DNA from: Nemertoderma westbladi
Lineage: Eukaryota > Xenacoelomorpha > Nemertodermatida > Nemertodermatidae
NCBI GenBank assembly: GCA_032718475.1
Contig: JAUCBJ010007945.1
Coordinates: forward strand, 62,001-126,000
Direction of reading: 5' to 3'
DNA: 64,000 bases
Shown here: positions 23,715 through 35,740 of the stretch, in pieces
Layout: each line of letters begins with the position of its first letter
Position numbering within the stretch: position 1 is the first letter of the stretch
Notes under the pieces: model-generated
Told to the model about the DNA's origin: nothing
The model's database searches: none
The model's input: the letters and a program-made list of their open reading frames with translations, nothing else
Position numbers and translations under genes: made by a program

Positions 23715-25712
23715 GGAGAAAACGGCCCAGGCTCGAAGACACTCAGAGGTGCATAAGGATGTAAGGGAACTCCTCCAGTAAAGGTCACGGAGAAAACGGC
23801 CCAGGCTCGAAGACACTCAGAGGTGCATAAGGATGTAAGGGAACTCCTCCAGTAAAGGTCACGGAGAAAATGGCCCAGGCTCGAAGACACTCAGAGGTGC
23901 ATAAGGATGTAAGGGAACTCCTCCAGTAAAGGTCACGGAGAAAACGGCCCAGGCTCGAAGACACTCAGAGGTGCATAAGGATGTAAGGGAACTCCTCCAG
24001 TAAAGGTCACGGAGAAAACGGCCCAGGCTCGAAGACACTCAGAGGTGCATAAGGATGTAAGGGAACTCCTCAAGTAAAGGTCACGGAGAAAACGGCCCAG
24101 GCTCGAAGACACTCAGAGGTGCATAAGGATGTAAGGGAACTCCTCCAGTAAAGGTCACGGAGAAAACGGCCCAGGCTCGAAGACACTCAGAGGTGCATAA
24201 GGATGTAAGGGAACTCCTCCAGTAAAGGTCACGGAGAAAACGGCCCAGGCTCGAAGACACTCAGAGGTGCATAAGGATGTAAGGGAACTCCTCCAGTAAA
24301 GGTCACGGAGAAAACGGCCCAGGCTCGAAGACACTCAGAGGTGCATAAGGATGTAAGGAAACTCCTCCAGTAAAGGTCACGGAGAAAACGGCCCAGGCTC
24401 GAAGACACTCAGAGGTGCATAAGGATGTAAGGGAACTCCTCCAGTAAAGGTCACGGAGAAAACGGCCCAGGCTCGAAGACACTCAGAGGTGCATAAGGAT
24501 GTAAGGGAACTCCTCAAGTAAAGGTCACGGAGAAAACGGCCCAGGCTCGAAGACACTCAGAGGTGCATAAGGATGTAAGGGAACTCCTCCAGTAAAGGTC
24601 ACGGAGAAAACGGCCCAGGCTCGAAGACACTCAGAGGTGCATAAGGATGTAAGGGAACTCCTCCAGTAAAGGTCACGGAGAAAACGGCCCAGGCTCGAAG
24701 ACACTCAGAGGTGCATAAGGATGTAAGGGAACTCCTCCAGTAAAGGTCACGGAGAAAACGGCCCAGGCTCGAAGACACTCAGAGGTGCATAAGGATGTAA
24801 GGAAACTCCTCCAGTAAAGGTCACGGAGAAAACGGCCCAGGCTCGAAGACACTCAGAGGTGCATAAGGATGTAAGGGAACTCCTCCAGTAAAGGTCACGG
24901 AGAAAACGGCCCAGGCTCGAAGACACTCAGAGGTGCATAAGGATGTAAGGGAACTCCTCCAGTAAAGGTCACGGAGAAAACGGCCCAGGCTCGAAGACAC
25001 TCAGAGGTGCATAAGGATGTAAGGGAACTCCTCCAGTAAAGGTCACGGAGAAAACGGCCCAGGCTCGAAGACACTCAGAGGTGCATAAGGATGTAAGGGA
25101 ACTCCTCCAGTAAAGGTCACGGAGAAAACGGCCCAGGCTCGAAGACACTCAGAGGTGCATAAGGATGTAAGGGAACTCCTCCAGTAAAGGTCACGGAGAA
25201 AACGGCCCAGGCTCGAAGACACTCAGAGGTGCATAAGGATGTAAGGGAACTCCTCCAGTAAAGGTCACGGAGAAAACGGCCCAGGCTCGAAGACACTCAG
25301 AGGTGCATAAGGATGTAAGGGAACTCCTCCAGTAAAGGTCACGGAGAAAACGGCCCAGGCTCGAAGACACTCAGAGGTGCATAAGGATGTAAGGGAACTC
25401 CTCCAGTAAAGGTCACGGAGAAAACGGCCCAGGCTCGAAGACACTCAGAGGTGCATAAGGATGTAAGGAAACTCCTCCAGTAAAGGTCACGGAGAAAACG
25501 GCCCAGGCTCGAAGACACTCAGAGGTGCATAAGGATGTAAGGGAACTCCTCCAGTAAAGGTCACGGAGAAAACGGCCCAGGCTCGAAGACACTCAGAGGT
25601 GCATAAGGATGTAAGGGAACTCCTCAAGTAAAGGTCACGGAGAAAACGGCCCAGGCTCGAAGACACTCAGAGGTGCATAAGGATGTAAGGGAACTCCTCC
25701 AGTAAAGGTCAC
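23715..25712 (+). repeat. 74-bp satellite array, exactly 27 units
   Basis: The unit starts GGAGAAAACGGCCCAGGCTCG and ends CTCCTCCAGTAAAGGTCAC. The span is 1,998 bp, exactly 27 x 74, with no indels and only rare substitutions. The variant TCAAGTAAAG recurs at 24067, 24511 and 25621, and the variant GGAAACTCC recurs with 444- and 666-bp spacing. All these distances are multiples of 74, so blocks of several units were copied together. Confidence 0.97.
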
Positions 25713-26246
25713 TAGAGTTATATCTTTCGTCAGGTGGGTGTGAGATACTAGAAAGACCCTTATCCGATTCTTAGGTGATTCCCTAGTAGAATGCTTACTG
25801 TACCTCCCTTCCCACTTGACTACCGGTTTCGCTGAGGGAACCTGTTGTCAGTCAACCAGTGGCCTGTCGATGATATGCGTTAGACCCTGGAATCAGTGTA
25901 TTAAATAAGAGGGTTCAGTGCATTTACTAGAATAATAGCAAATATATCTCACCAATAAAGCTATTGCACGTATGGTGCGAATAAGCGTAATACCAATAAC
26001 ACAATAATATCTAAAAAAGTAATACAGGGAAAGAGTAATAGGGTAGGGGACATTAATGTAAGAAATGCACCTAGGAATGAAGTTCTATACCGAAATCATA
26101 ACATTATATACACCGCAATATAATCAATTGCTTCAACTTCATAAGGTAATAATCAATCAATCAACTTGATAGGTAATAAAGAAACCGCCGAAAAAAGGTT
26201 GTTGTGGCTGTACGTACTACTGTACTATACTGCTATACTCAGTTAT
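25713..26246. other. Sequence before LINE ORF1, possible LINE 5' UTR
   Basis: Non-coding sequence with no recognised domain. Its position directly before ORF1 suggests LINE 5' UTR, but I cannot fix the element's left end. Confidence 0.4.
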
Positions 26247-27830
26247 ATGGATACCGGTAGGCATTGTTCTGACTGCCAGAAGGCAGAATGTGCATTAGAT
26301 CCTGGAGGTAGGATAGTAACTACTAGGCCAATTCCTAAAAACTCTCATTCTAATCTCGATACTTTTGAGGGCAGATTGCTCTGTCAAAGTTGTAAACTGA
26401 AACGCGGAGAACGGCTAACTCCTACAGCTGAAGCTATGTGTGTGGGCAACCGTGACCCACCTAACGCCAACAGCGTTCTGGAAGACGATTCCTCAGACGA
26501 GGATGAGTTGACTCAACTTGAACCTGCCACTTCCAGGCTGGAGTCAGTTGGTCTATCGACCGACAATACGGAAAATCCCAAAGTTATCTGCGAGCTGCTA
26601 TGTTTTGTGCAGTTTCAAATTTCCTCAATGGACAAAACATCACTCGTTTCGGTTGTTTCAAATTTTTACTCCCTCTCTGAGGTAGTGGCTGCCAAAAGAC
26701 TCCTCTTTGATGAAGCGGGTAAATGCGCATCCGCCGATCGTCCTCTGCCTGCGTGGGTGGGTCGGATGGGTAATAAAAAGAAAAAGGCCCACATTAACGA
26801 TATATTTAATCTGTTCAATGAGAGCGCTTTTATCGATATCCCCACGAGACCTATATTTGTTGCGCTAAACACTTCTCGTCTACCCCCTTCCGATAATTTG
26901 TCGGCTAAGGCAGCGGTTAGGGACGAAGAAGTACGTGACCTACGGGATCTGGTTATTTTGCTAAAAGAGAAGGTTTTGATCCACGACTCCCTATTGACCT
27001 CTTCTGTCTGTAGTCGGGAGGATTACTTGAAGCTAAAGCACTATGTTTTAAGTAACAACTCAGTCAACGTTGTGTCTGCTGGGGGAACTCCTGGGTCAGC
27101 TACCGCGTGGAAACACCAAGTCGCCCCTCCTCCTCCGCCAGTGATCCTCGTTGATGGGGATACGGCGGACGGTCTGGATAATGCCCCGCTCCGGGCATAT
27201 AGGGATACTCTGGGACCGGCTCCCGGCAATTACCCCCGTTCCAGTACCGGCCGGCCTCCGCAAGGCTATCGCTCTAGTGAAGTTGGCGCCAACGTCTCGC
27301 TCCGCTCTCGGTCAACTGTACTCAACCATGATCTAGCATTACATTCCGGTTCTACTGGCGGTAATGCTGCAGCCGATTCTAATATTGATGAGGATGGATT
27401 TCGTGTCGTCCGTAATAAAAAGAAATGTGCGGCTCCGCGATTTGGGACAGGCGATTTCTCGTCTGGGGATTTTGCTGATCTCTCGCTGGGCTCACCCTCT
27501 CGGCTAAAGAGGTTCCAGAAAGGAAGGGATCAAATATTTGTATCGCGATTTAAGCCGTATGTATCTGCTGACTTGGTTAAAAACTTCTTATCTGATAAAC
27601 TTAACGTAGAAGTGGATGTTGTTGAGAATCCTAATAAAATCATCAATTCGTATAACTCCTTTATTGTAAGTCCACCTGATGAGTCTTCCTTCTCTACACT
27701 CCTACAGTTGGACTCATGGCCAAAGGGTATAATTGTTAAGCGCTTTTGGCCTGCGCCGCGATCCGGCATCGCCAAACCGACATCCTCACCGCCTTCGACC
27801 CGCAGGGTGGGTGAGTCACCAGTAGCCTGA
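26247..27830 (+). CDS. LINE ORF1 protein (zinc-binding and RRM-like)
   Basis: Open from ATG 26247 (MDTGRHCSDC) to 27830, about 527 codons. The frame extends further left without an ATG. N-terminal cysteine pairs (CSDCQKAEC and CQSCK) suggest a zinc-binding fold. The middle is acidic, then Pro-rich (APPPPPVILVDGDTADG). The C-terminal 110 residues (DQIFVSRFKPYVSADLVKNF onward to WPKGIIVKRFWPAP) have the strand-helix pattern of an RRM-like domain, found in several LINE ORF1 proteins. The likely role is binding the element RNA. The frame is intact although ORF2 is broken. Confidence 0.75.
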   Translation: MDTGRHCSDCQKAECALDPGGRIVTTRPIPKNSHSNLDTFEGRLLCQSCKLKRGERLTPTAEAMCVGNRDPPNANSVLEDDSSDEDELTQLEPATSRLESVGLSTDNTENPKVICELLCFVQFQISSMDKTSLVSVVSNFYSLSEVVAAKRLLFDEAGKCASADRPLPAWVGRMGNKKKKAHINDIFNLFNESAFIDIPTRPIFVALNTSRLPPSDNLSAKAAVRDEEVRDLRDLVILLKEKVLIHDSLLTSSVCSREDYLKLKHYVLSNNSVNVVSAGGTPGSATAWKHQVAPPPPPVILVDGDTADGLDNAPLRAYRDTLGPAPGNYPRSSTGRPPQGYRSSEVGANVSLRSRSTVLNHDLALHSGSTGGNAAADSNIDEDGFRVVRNKKKCAAPRFGTGDFSSGDFADLSLGSPSRLKRFQKGRDQIFVSRFKPYVSADLVKNFLSDKLNVEVDVVENPNKIINSYNSFIVSPPDESSFSTLLQLDSWPKGIIVKRFWPAPRSGIAKPTSSPPSTRRVGESPVA

Positions 27831-27930
27831 TAGGTTGCTGATATGGTTCTGTATTATATACACAGTATAACTTTTGCTCTCATATACTCTAGAGTGAAAC
27901 TCATCATTGATCATAAACTTAACATTATCA

Positions 27931-30753
27931 ATGGCTATCCTAAACTCACTTAGAATATGTACTTATAACTGCAGTGGCCTGAATAATAACCCGGATGTCA
28001 TTAAGGCTTTATGTGACTCGCATGACGTCGTTTTTTTTACAGGAAACCTGGCTGGTAAAGCAAAAATTGCCCAAATTAAATTCGCTCCATAATGACTTTT
28101 TTAGTTCGGGTGTATCTTCCATCGATTTGGCTGATGGTCCATTGGTCGGCCGTCCTTTTGGCGGGTTGGCTGTTTTATGGCGCAAACATTTATCCAGTTC
28201 AATAAATATAGTCAATATTAATGAAAGAATTATTGGTTGTAATATTAAAAGTACTGACGGTTCTAGCACTCTGTTACTGAATGTATATATGCCTTGTGAA
28301 TCCGTTGATAATTTAGATTTGTATCTAGAGTTATTAGGTGAATGTTCTGCGTACATTGCTGAGCACCCTGGTTCTAAATGTGCTATTTTGGGAGACTTTA
28401 ATACTGCTCTCGATCGACCGTTTGGTAATGAACTGAAATTATTTTGTGATTGTTTTTCATTGATATGGTCAGATTTACATATTCTACCCGATGACACTTT
28501 TTCATTTACCAGCCATGTACATGGCACAGTGTCGTGCTTAGACCACATCGTTTCCACCGCCGACTTTCACTCCTCTATTAGTAATATTACTGTCCTACGT
28601 GATCTTGTTTATGATGAACATTTACCCGTCTCAGTGACTGTATCTTTGCTGCTTAGTGCGTCTACACCAGGCAGTAGTAATAAGGTCACTTTTACCAATA
28701 ACGCAAATTGGGATAAAGCCAGCGGTGAAAATATTTCAAAATATTCTCAAACTGTTGATGAACAACTACGTTTATTACAGTTACCCCTTTCTGCTTTAAC
28801 TTGTTGTGATATTCATTGTAAGAATATTAACCATAAAATGTCACTAACGCATGTCACATGTGTTATACTGATACTATTAATATTCTACATAGCTGTACAT
28901 CAAAATTTATTCCTCAAAAAAAGGGTAATTCAATCTCCAATTGCATTCCTGGCTGGAATGAGTTTGTAAAAGAAAAGCGGGCTGCGGGGCAGGAGGCTTT
29001 TGATATTTGGTGCGAACAAGGGCGGCCTAGGTTTGGGCTTGTATGGGAGGTAAAGAAAAAAACGGCCGCGCAATTTAAATTGGCTCTCTGAAATTGCAAA
29101 CGGGAGGAAGGTGCTTTGCGAGCAGATCGCCTAGCGGCTTCTTTTATTAACTCCAGAAAAGATTTTTGGAGTTCAATAAAGAAAGCAACAACTATTAAAA
29201 TGGGTTTAGCAACCTCTGTCGGCTCCGCCCACACTGAGGAAGAAATAGCCGATTTATTCAAATCTAATTATTATGATATTTTTAATTCAGTCCCTGTATC
29301 TGAAATTGACTCTACTTTTGTGCATTGTAAGTTTTCTGAATGGGACGGCTCCAATAATGTCCATATTTCTGCTGATAAGGTGAAAGATGCCATCAACGGT
29401 CTGCAGTGTGGAAAGGCTGCCGGGCCTGATGGCATCTTCCCTGAAAGTTATATTTTTGGCGGTAACCTTTTGCCAGTAATTTTGTGTTTATTGTTCAATT
29501 AATTTATAACTCATGGGTTTTTGCCTCAATCGTTAATTAATTCTAGTTTTTTGCCTATTATCAAAGATAAAAACGCTAGTATGAGTGAACGTTCGAATTA
29601 CCGACCCATAGCCAAAGCTACAGCTGGCTCTAAGGTTTTGGAAACGTGTTTGCTTCGGCTCGTTGCCATGCATTCCAATATATCTGACAACCAGTTTGGT
29701 TTTGCAGAGGGCCTAGGTACAGAAATGTGTATTTTTGCCTTAAAACAAACAATTCACTTATATATTAGTAAAGACTCACCTGTGTATACTGCCTTCTTAG
29801 ACGCCTCGAAAGCGTTTGACCGCGTCAATCATAGTAAACTTTTTCGAAAGCTAATTGAACTTGGTGTATCTATTGGTATTGTAAGACTCTTGGCCTTTTG
29901 GTAATCCCATCAACTAATTTATATTAGCTGGGGTTCTGCTTCTTCCGGTGCATTTTTGGTTTCAAATGGTGTCCGTCAAGGAAGTTTGCTCAGCCCCCTC
30001 TTATTTAACATTTATATGAATGACTTAAGTGTAGAACTAAACAAATCTAATGTTGGTTGTAAAGTTGGAAAGAGTCTTTTAAATCACTTATTTTACGCAG
30101 ATGACCTGTGTTTACTGTCGCCGAGTATTTTTGGGTTACGTGCACCAGTCAAGATATGTGAGCGTTACGGCGCTAAATTTGATATTTTGTTCAATCCACT
30201 CAAATCACACTGTTTGTATTTTATGCCCTATCGTTTTCACCGTGCAGGCGACATCTATCTCAATGGAAAAGCGTTAGACTGTGTTAAGCAGGTTTCTTAC
30301 TTGGGACACATTATAAGCTGTGACCTTTCTGATGAAGCAGACATAAATAAAATTAAATATTCTTTATTTTGTCGAGGTAATTTGTTAGTTAGAAATTTCT
30401 CTCGGTGTTCTCTTGGTGTTAAACTATGTTTGTTCAAAACTTATTGCTACAGTTTATATTGCAGCTCTTTGTGGTCTATTTTCCGTGTTCAAACTTTGCG
30501 ACAAGTGAAAGTAGCCTATAACATGTGTTTTCGTCTGTTGTTTAAATACTCCCGTAGTGACGATGCAGACACAATTTTTGTTAATAATAGAGTAACTACC
30601 TTTAAGGCCATTATGCGCAAATCTATATTTTCCTTGTTAAATAGAGTAAATAACTCAGGTAATACGCTAATTGGTGTTATTATAACTAATTTTTCAGTGA
30701 ACTCTGTTCTGATTGATCGGTGGCACAAGGTGCTTGATCCAAGTTTAACGTAA
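27931..30753 (+). pseudogene. LINE ORF2: endonuclease and reverse transcriptase, broken
   Basis: It starts with ICTYNCSGLNNN, the APE endonuclease N-terminus. The domain continues with LLNVYMPCES, CAILGDFNTALD, SCLDHIVSTAD and DEHLPVSVTV. RT motifs follow: AAGPDGIFPE, NYRPIAKA, QFGFAEGLGT, TAFLDASKAFDRVNH, GVRQGSLLSPLLF and FYADDLCLLS. Damage: a frameshift in a T run near 28030, another near 28860, and in-frame stops at 29089-29091, 29500-29502 and 29902-29904. Motif order fits the CR1/Jockey group. The catalytic YADD is preserved, so decay is moderate. Confidence 0.88.
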
Positions 30754-30915
30754 TTATCGTATTCGGAATACATTGTTAAATTTCCTTTATTTTCGTATTT
30801 GGTGTAATTCTACTTTAATGGTGCTGTATTTCTCAAATTTAGTTTAGTTAGTTCTGCCTTGTATGTACAATGGATCGTTTGTGTTCGAGATTATAAATGA
30901 ATAAATAAATCAATA

Positions 30916-31703
30916 ATCGTTACTAAACAGCTGACTAATCTCACTATTAACACCTTCACCTGTTATACACCCAAAATGTTATCTATCTCTTAGCCGTGAG
31001 TAGTTACTGGTAAAATCGTCCCTTTCATTTTCAAACAACCTAAATGACAAAATTGACTTTTCCTGTAAAACAGCATTATTGATTCTAATTTTGTTTGCAA
31101 GTAATTCTCCAGTATTTTGGTCTTATTACTTTTAAATACATTAAATGTAACGATTTTAAACAAAACAGTTTTGGTATTGGAATTATGTAACATATTAGGT
31201 AGGAAACAATGTATAGGGATATAGGTTGTTTAAAAAAATATTAAATTTTTTACAATGATTACTCAAAAGCATTAAAACCCTTAAGACAAATTCGATTATT
31301 AAGTTTTAAAAATATATAACAAATATCCCCCTATCATAATAAACAACAATTATAGCTCCTGACTCGTTGTTTCCTATTTTATATCAACGTTTCCGGGGCT
31401 TACCTTATTTATAATAGTAAAATGTATTATATAGCTTGTTTTAAAAAAAGTTTCGTTATCATGCGGTCTATACAAAACTGGCATATAGGTGGTTTTGAAA
31501 CGTTAAATATCTCAGTTATACGTGGGACTTAGGGATTTTGGAGGTTGGATTTAGTGTATACTTGACTGGGACTGCTGTACTTGATACTTCATCTGTTTCA
31601 GCAGTTGCTTAGTAGCCTACTGCCCTAACTGTCTGACAGTTGTTATAACTGCCACAAAACCACTATAATTTTGAAGGATTCTTAGAAGTTCTAAAAGCTA
31701 AAC
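30916..31703. other. AT-rich intron sequence
   Basis: It lies between the LINE tail and the Ulp1-like frame. Short A/T runs, no credible coding sequence, and no repeat unit recognised. Confidence 0.6.
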
Positions 31704-34646
31704 ATGAGAATGCAGCGCACCCCACCGCGCCGCTTAACACGCAGTCGGGGCCCTGCGCCAACACCCAATGACGCCCCAACCAGGAAACCCCGACCACTGA
31801 AAGCTAGTCGCGGTTCAAGAATCTCCCCTGGCAATGGACACGCTGCATCTATCTGCGCCAAGGTCCGTCACAGTCCACCAACCTCTACCAATATCGGACG
31901 CGGTTCACCGATCCATACAGAGGCCGGACGCGTTTCACCGACCCCTATAGAGGCCGGACGCGTTTCACTGATCCCTACAGAGGTCGGACGCGTTTCACTG
32001 ATCCCTACAGAAGTAGGAAGCGGTTCACCGATCCCTACAGAGGCCGGACGCGTTTCACTGATCCCTACCGAGGTTGGACGCGGTTCACCGATCCCTACAG
32101 AGGCCGGACGCGTTTCATCGATCCCTACAGAGGTCGGACGCGTCTAACCGATCCCTACAGAGGTCGGACGCGTTCCAACGATCCCTACAGACGCCAGACA
32201 TGGTTCACCGATCCCTACCGAGGTCGGACGCGGTTCACCGACCCCTACAGATGCCGGACGCGGTTCACCGATCCCCACAGAGTTTGGACGCGGTCCACTG
32301 ATCCCCACAGAGGTCGGACGCGGTTCAGCGATCCCTACCAAGGTCAGACCCGGTTCACCAATCCCTACAGAGGTCGGACTCGTTACACCGATCCCTACAG
32401 AGGTCGGACGCATTTCACCGATCCCTACTGATGATGGATGCGGTTCACCGATCCCTACAGAGGCCGGGCGCGCACCTCTGATCCCTACCGAGGTCGGACA
32501 CGGTTCACTGATCCCTACAGAGGCCGGACATGTTTCATTGATCCCTACAGAGGTCGGACACGTTTCAACGATCCCTATGGATGCCGGACGCAGTTCACCC
32601 ATCCCTACAGATGCCGGACATGGCTCACCGATCCCTACAGATGCCGGACATGGCTCACCGATCCCTACCGAGATCGGACGCGGTTCACCGACCCCTACTG
32701 ATGCAGGAAGTGGTCCACCGATCCCTGCAGAGGTCGGATGAGGTCCACTGATCCCCACAGAGGTTGGGCGCGGTTCAGCGATCCCTACAGAGGTCGGATG
32801 TGCTTCACCGATCCCTACAGATGTCAGACGTGGTTCACCGATCCCTTCTGAGGTCAGGCACGGTTCACCTATTCACCTATCCCTACAGAGGTCGGACTCG
32901 TTTCACCGATCCCTACAGAGGTCGGATGCGGTTCACCAATCCCTACAGAGGTCGGACGCGGTTCACCGATCCCTACCGAGGCTGGACGCGGTTCACCGAT
33001 CCCTACAGAGGCCGGATGCGTTTCATCGATCCCTACAGAGGTCGGACGCGTTTCACCGATCCCTACAGAGGTTGGACGCATTTCAACAATCCCTGCAGAG
33101 GCCGGACGTGGCTCACCAATCCCTACAGAGGCCGGACGCGGTTCACCGATCCCTACAGACGCCGGACGTGGTTTACCAATCCCTACAGAGGCCGGACGCG
33201 TTTCACCGATCCCTACAGAGGCTGGGCGCGGTTCACCGATCCCTACAGATGCCGGATGTGGTTCACATATCCCTACTGAGGTCGGACATGGTTCACCGAT
33301 CCCTACCAAGGTCGGACGTGGTTCACATATCCCCACTGAGGTCGGACGTGGCTCAGCCATCCCTACCGAGGTCGAATGCAGTTCACCGATCCCTACAGAT
33401 GCCGGACGTGGTTCACCGATCCATACAGAGCTTGGACACGGTTCCTACAGACATTGGATGCGGTTTACCGATCCCTACAGAGGCTGGACGCGGTTCACCG
33501 ATCCCAACAGAGGCCAGACACGGTTCACCGATCCCGACAGAGGCCGGACGCGGTTCATCATTACCCCCCGAGGTCCATCGCGGCTCAAGAATCAGAACAA
33601 AGCCAGGTCATGGTGCTAGTATCAGAACCAAGATTGGACAAGTTCCAGACTCTGTACCAATGGTGGATGCTAATCCCACCAACAATGTGGCCCACGCCCA
33701 CACAATTTCCAAAACTAAAACTCCTATTGTACTTGATATAACAATTAATAACCCCCCGGACCAATCACACACCCCCATAACGATAGCCATATGCACACCT
33801 GCCAATATAGACATTGTGAATCAACCTGACTGGGACAGCTGTGAGCGGCAAGGTAATCCGACAGTGGGTGACTGTTCATATCTTCCACATTCTCCTACAC
33901 TAGCTGCACACAACACAGTTGTTGTTGAGGAGATCAGCGAAGAAGACAACAATGTCACATTCATTAGGATGGTAAGCAGTAACGTTGGCCCAGCTACCAA
34001 CTTCTATCCAGACATTATTGAGGAAATCAATGATGAGGCAGTGATACTTGCAGCAACAACGCGACCAATTGCCAAAGGACTGGTTCTTCTACGAGACAAC
34101 GACCCTGACTGGCGTTATTTAAACCTACGAGAGGAGCTCTCCACAGTTATTGTAGACTCTTTTCTGTCAATATTAGAAAGAAAACTTCCCCATATAGCAT
34201 GCATAGACTCGTCACTCTGCAGTGAAATTCTGATACAAGAAAATTTTGACTTGGCTAGTGCCATCAGGTATATCATGTCCATCTGCTGTATTGAATCAAA
34301 GAAGCTTCTGTTCTTCCCAGACTGTGGCAAGCAACACTTTTTTCTGCATGTAGCCAATGTCCTGCTTCGAAAAGCCTATACAATGTGCAGTATCACCAAA
34401 GTGAAAGCAACAACAGATAAAACTCACATTATATGTAATATACTAAACTTAATCAGCAGTACAAATGATACATCAGGATGCAACCAGCAGTGGCCGGTTG
34501 ACATCAACCGCAGACGACAATTCCCAGGACAGAGGAACAGCTATGACTGTGGGGTCTATCTTTGTCTATATGCCCTTGCCAAGACTACCGATTCTACACG
34601 ATTACAATCTGAAAAGTCCAGTAGTATACCGCTTATCGGATCCTAG
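31704..34646 (+). pseudogene. Repeat-rich protein with C-terminal Ulp1-like (C48) protease domain
   Basis: An ATG at 31704 opens a basic Pro/Arg-rich N-terminus (MRMQRTPPRRLTRSRGPAP), then a decapeptide repeat (such as VGRVSLIPTE) encoded by the 30-bp array. This frame stops at 32145-32147, and later repeats drift between frames. The same frame reopens near 33072 and runs to 34646. Its last 200 residues resemble an Ulp1/SENP SUMO-protease fold: WRYLNLREELSTVIVDSFLS, a His in GKQHFFLHVAN, and the hallmark FPGQRNSYDCGVYLCLYA with oxyanion Gln and catalytic Cys. The family cleaves SUMO or related tags; several DNA transposons also encode it. It lies in the dynein intron on the same strand. As read, the full product is broken, but unseen introns could bypass the repeat. 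Protease call moderately sure; gene model weak. Confidence 0.6.
31860..33560 (+). repeat. 30-bp tandem array (about 56 copies)
   Basis: The unit is close to GGACGCGGTTCACCGATCCCTACAGAGGTC. Copies show many substitutions and occasional indels, for example near 32870 and 33450. Because 30 is a multiple of 3, it encodes ten-residue repeats in several frames (GSPIPTEVGR, RGRTRFTDPY and, on the other strand, GEPRPASVGI). It is embedded in the Ulp1-like frame. Confidence 0.95.
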
Positions 34647-35740
34647 TAACGATGTATCTTACCGTAAGATCCAGTAGTGTATACGGGCTCGTACAGTATC
34701 TGACAATAAATCCCAGTCCAGGGTGTCTAAATAAACAGATACTAAATACGCGAACTACTACTGGCGAGGAACAGAGCCTGGTGTCTATTCTAATACATGG
34801 GCGAGTCAAATGCCCGGCGAACTAGACAAAACAGGATACCCGTCCTCTAACCGGTGAGGCAGATGTACAGTCTACGGTGACAGACCGGTAGCAGAAATAC
34901 TCCTTGCCTGATCAAATATCGCGGGCTCAGGCAGGGTTGTGGGTACTAATGTATAAGCTACAAAGTGAACCGGTACAGAACTGTCAGTACTACAAATCAC
35001 TAAATTATGGAACATATTCTGTCTGTACCTAAAGTGTATTTGCGTACTGACGAACAGCAATAGGACACACCTGTAGGAAATACAGGTTAATCCGGGGATT
35101 TTTAGTACGGGTTCTGCCTGAATCTGAGCTATTTGATCCTAAATTTTGCGGCGTCCCAGGACAGCTTCACGCTTACCCTGATCTATAGGTCTTACGGCGG
35201 GCAAGGGCGTCAAACAAAGTCTTACCTTCCTCTGAAACGGGCGCTGCATGGCAAAGGTGGCGTATTTGGAAGGGGGGGGGGGGGGGTGCGTGGGCTATTC
35301 TAATGTGGGCGCTTAGCATGTTGTGGACATCTTCTCCCTGCGTTGCTGATGGCCTAACAGTTTAAGCAGCCATCTCCCAAATGTTTGGCTGTCCCAATGG
35401 TGGACAAGACAAAATATACATGTTCAAAGTTTACAGTATATTTATGTAATTTACAAAAGATTTATCAAAGTTCAAGTTAATGTAACTAGAAAGGGTATAC
35501 AAGATTAACAAGATAAGTTAAGGAAAATAGTGTAGGGTAATAAGATAACTTAATGGTGTTAGTAAGTGATAACCGAAGGCAAACCGGCCCTTATATAGCA
35601 AATCTGGGACATAGAATTCACTAGAACCTTCCAGAGCATTCCATGGCCTCACATTGGAGCAATAAGATGTTCTATGCCCTATGATTGGCCCAACTCGTCA
35701 TTCCACATGTTGTACGCACCTCAATGGCTTATCTAATCAA
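34647..35740. other. Intergenic or intron sequence with a poly-G run
   Basis: No gene recognised. A run of 15 G lies at 35272-35286. A TATATAG-containing segment near 35593 could belong to a degenerate LTR, but I cannot support one. Confidence 0.5.
35272..35286 (+). repeat. Poly-G run (15 G)
   Basis: A mononucleotide tract able to form a G-quadruplex and prone to sequencing or assembly length error. Confidence 0.95.

Larger units (their letters stand above)
26100..30915 (+). mobile_element. CR1/Jockey-like LINE, decayed, in dynein intron 2
   Basis: A two-ORF non-LTR retrotransposon in the same orientation as the dynein gene: ORF1 (26247-27830), then an APE-type endonuclease and reverse transcriptase (27931-30753), then a 3' end rich in AATAAATAAATCAATAA. 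ORF2 carries at least two frameshifts and three in-frame stops, so it is inactive. The left boundary is approximate. Confidence 0.85.

Noticed and set aside
23715-25712. CRISPR array
   Set aside because: Units are contiguous 74-bp copies with no variable spacers, in an animal intron.
32144-33360. Minus-strand proline/glycine repeat proteins
   Set aside because: Shadow frames of the 30-bp array; the domain evidence is on the + strand only.
34647-35740. LTR of the minus-strand BEL/Pao element
   Set aside because: Some promoter-like motifs, but no matching partner or clear TG...CA boundaries.
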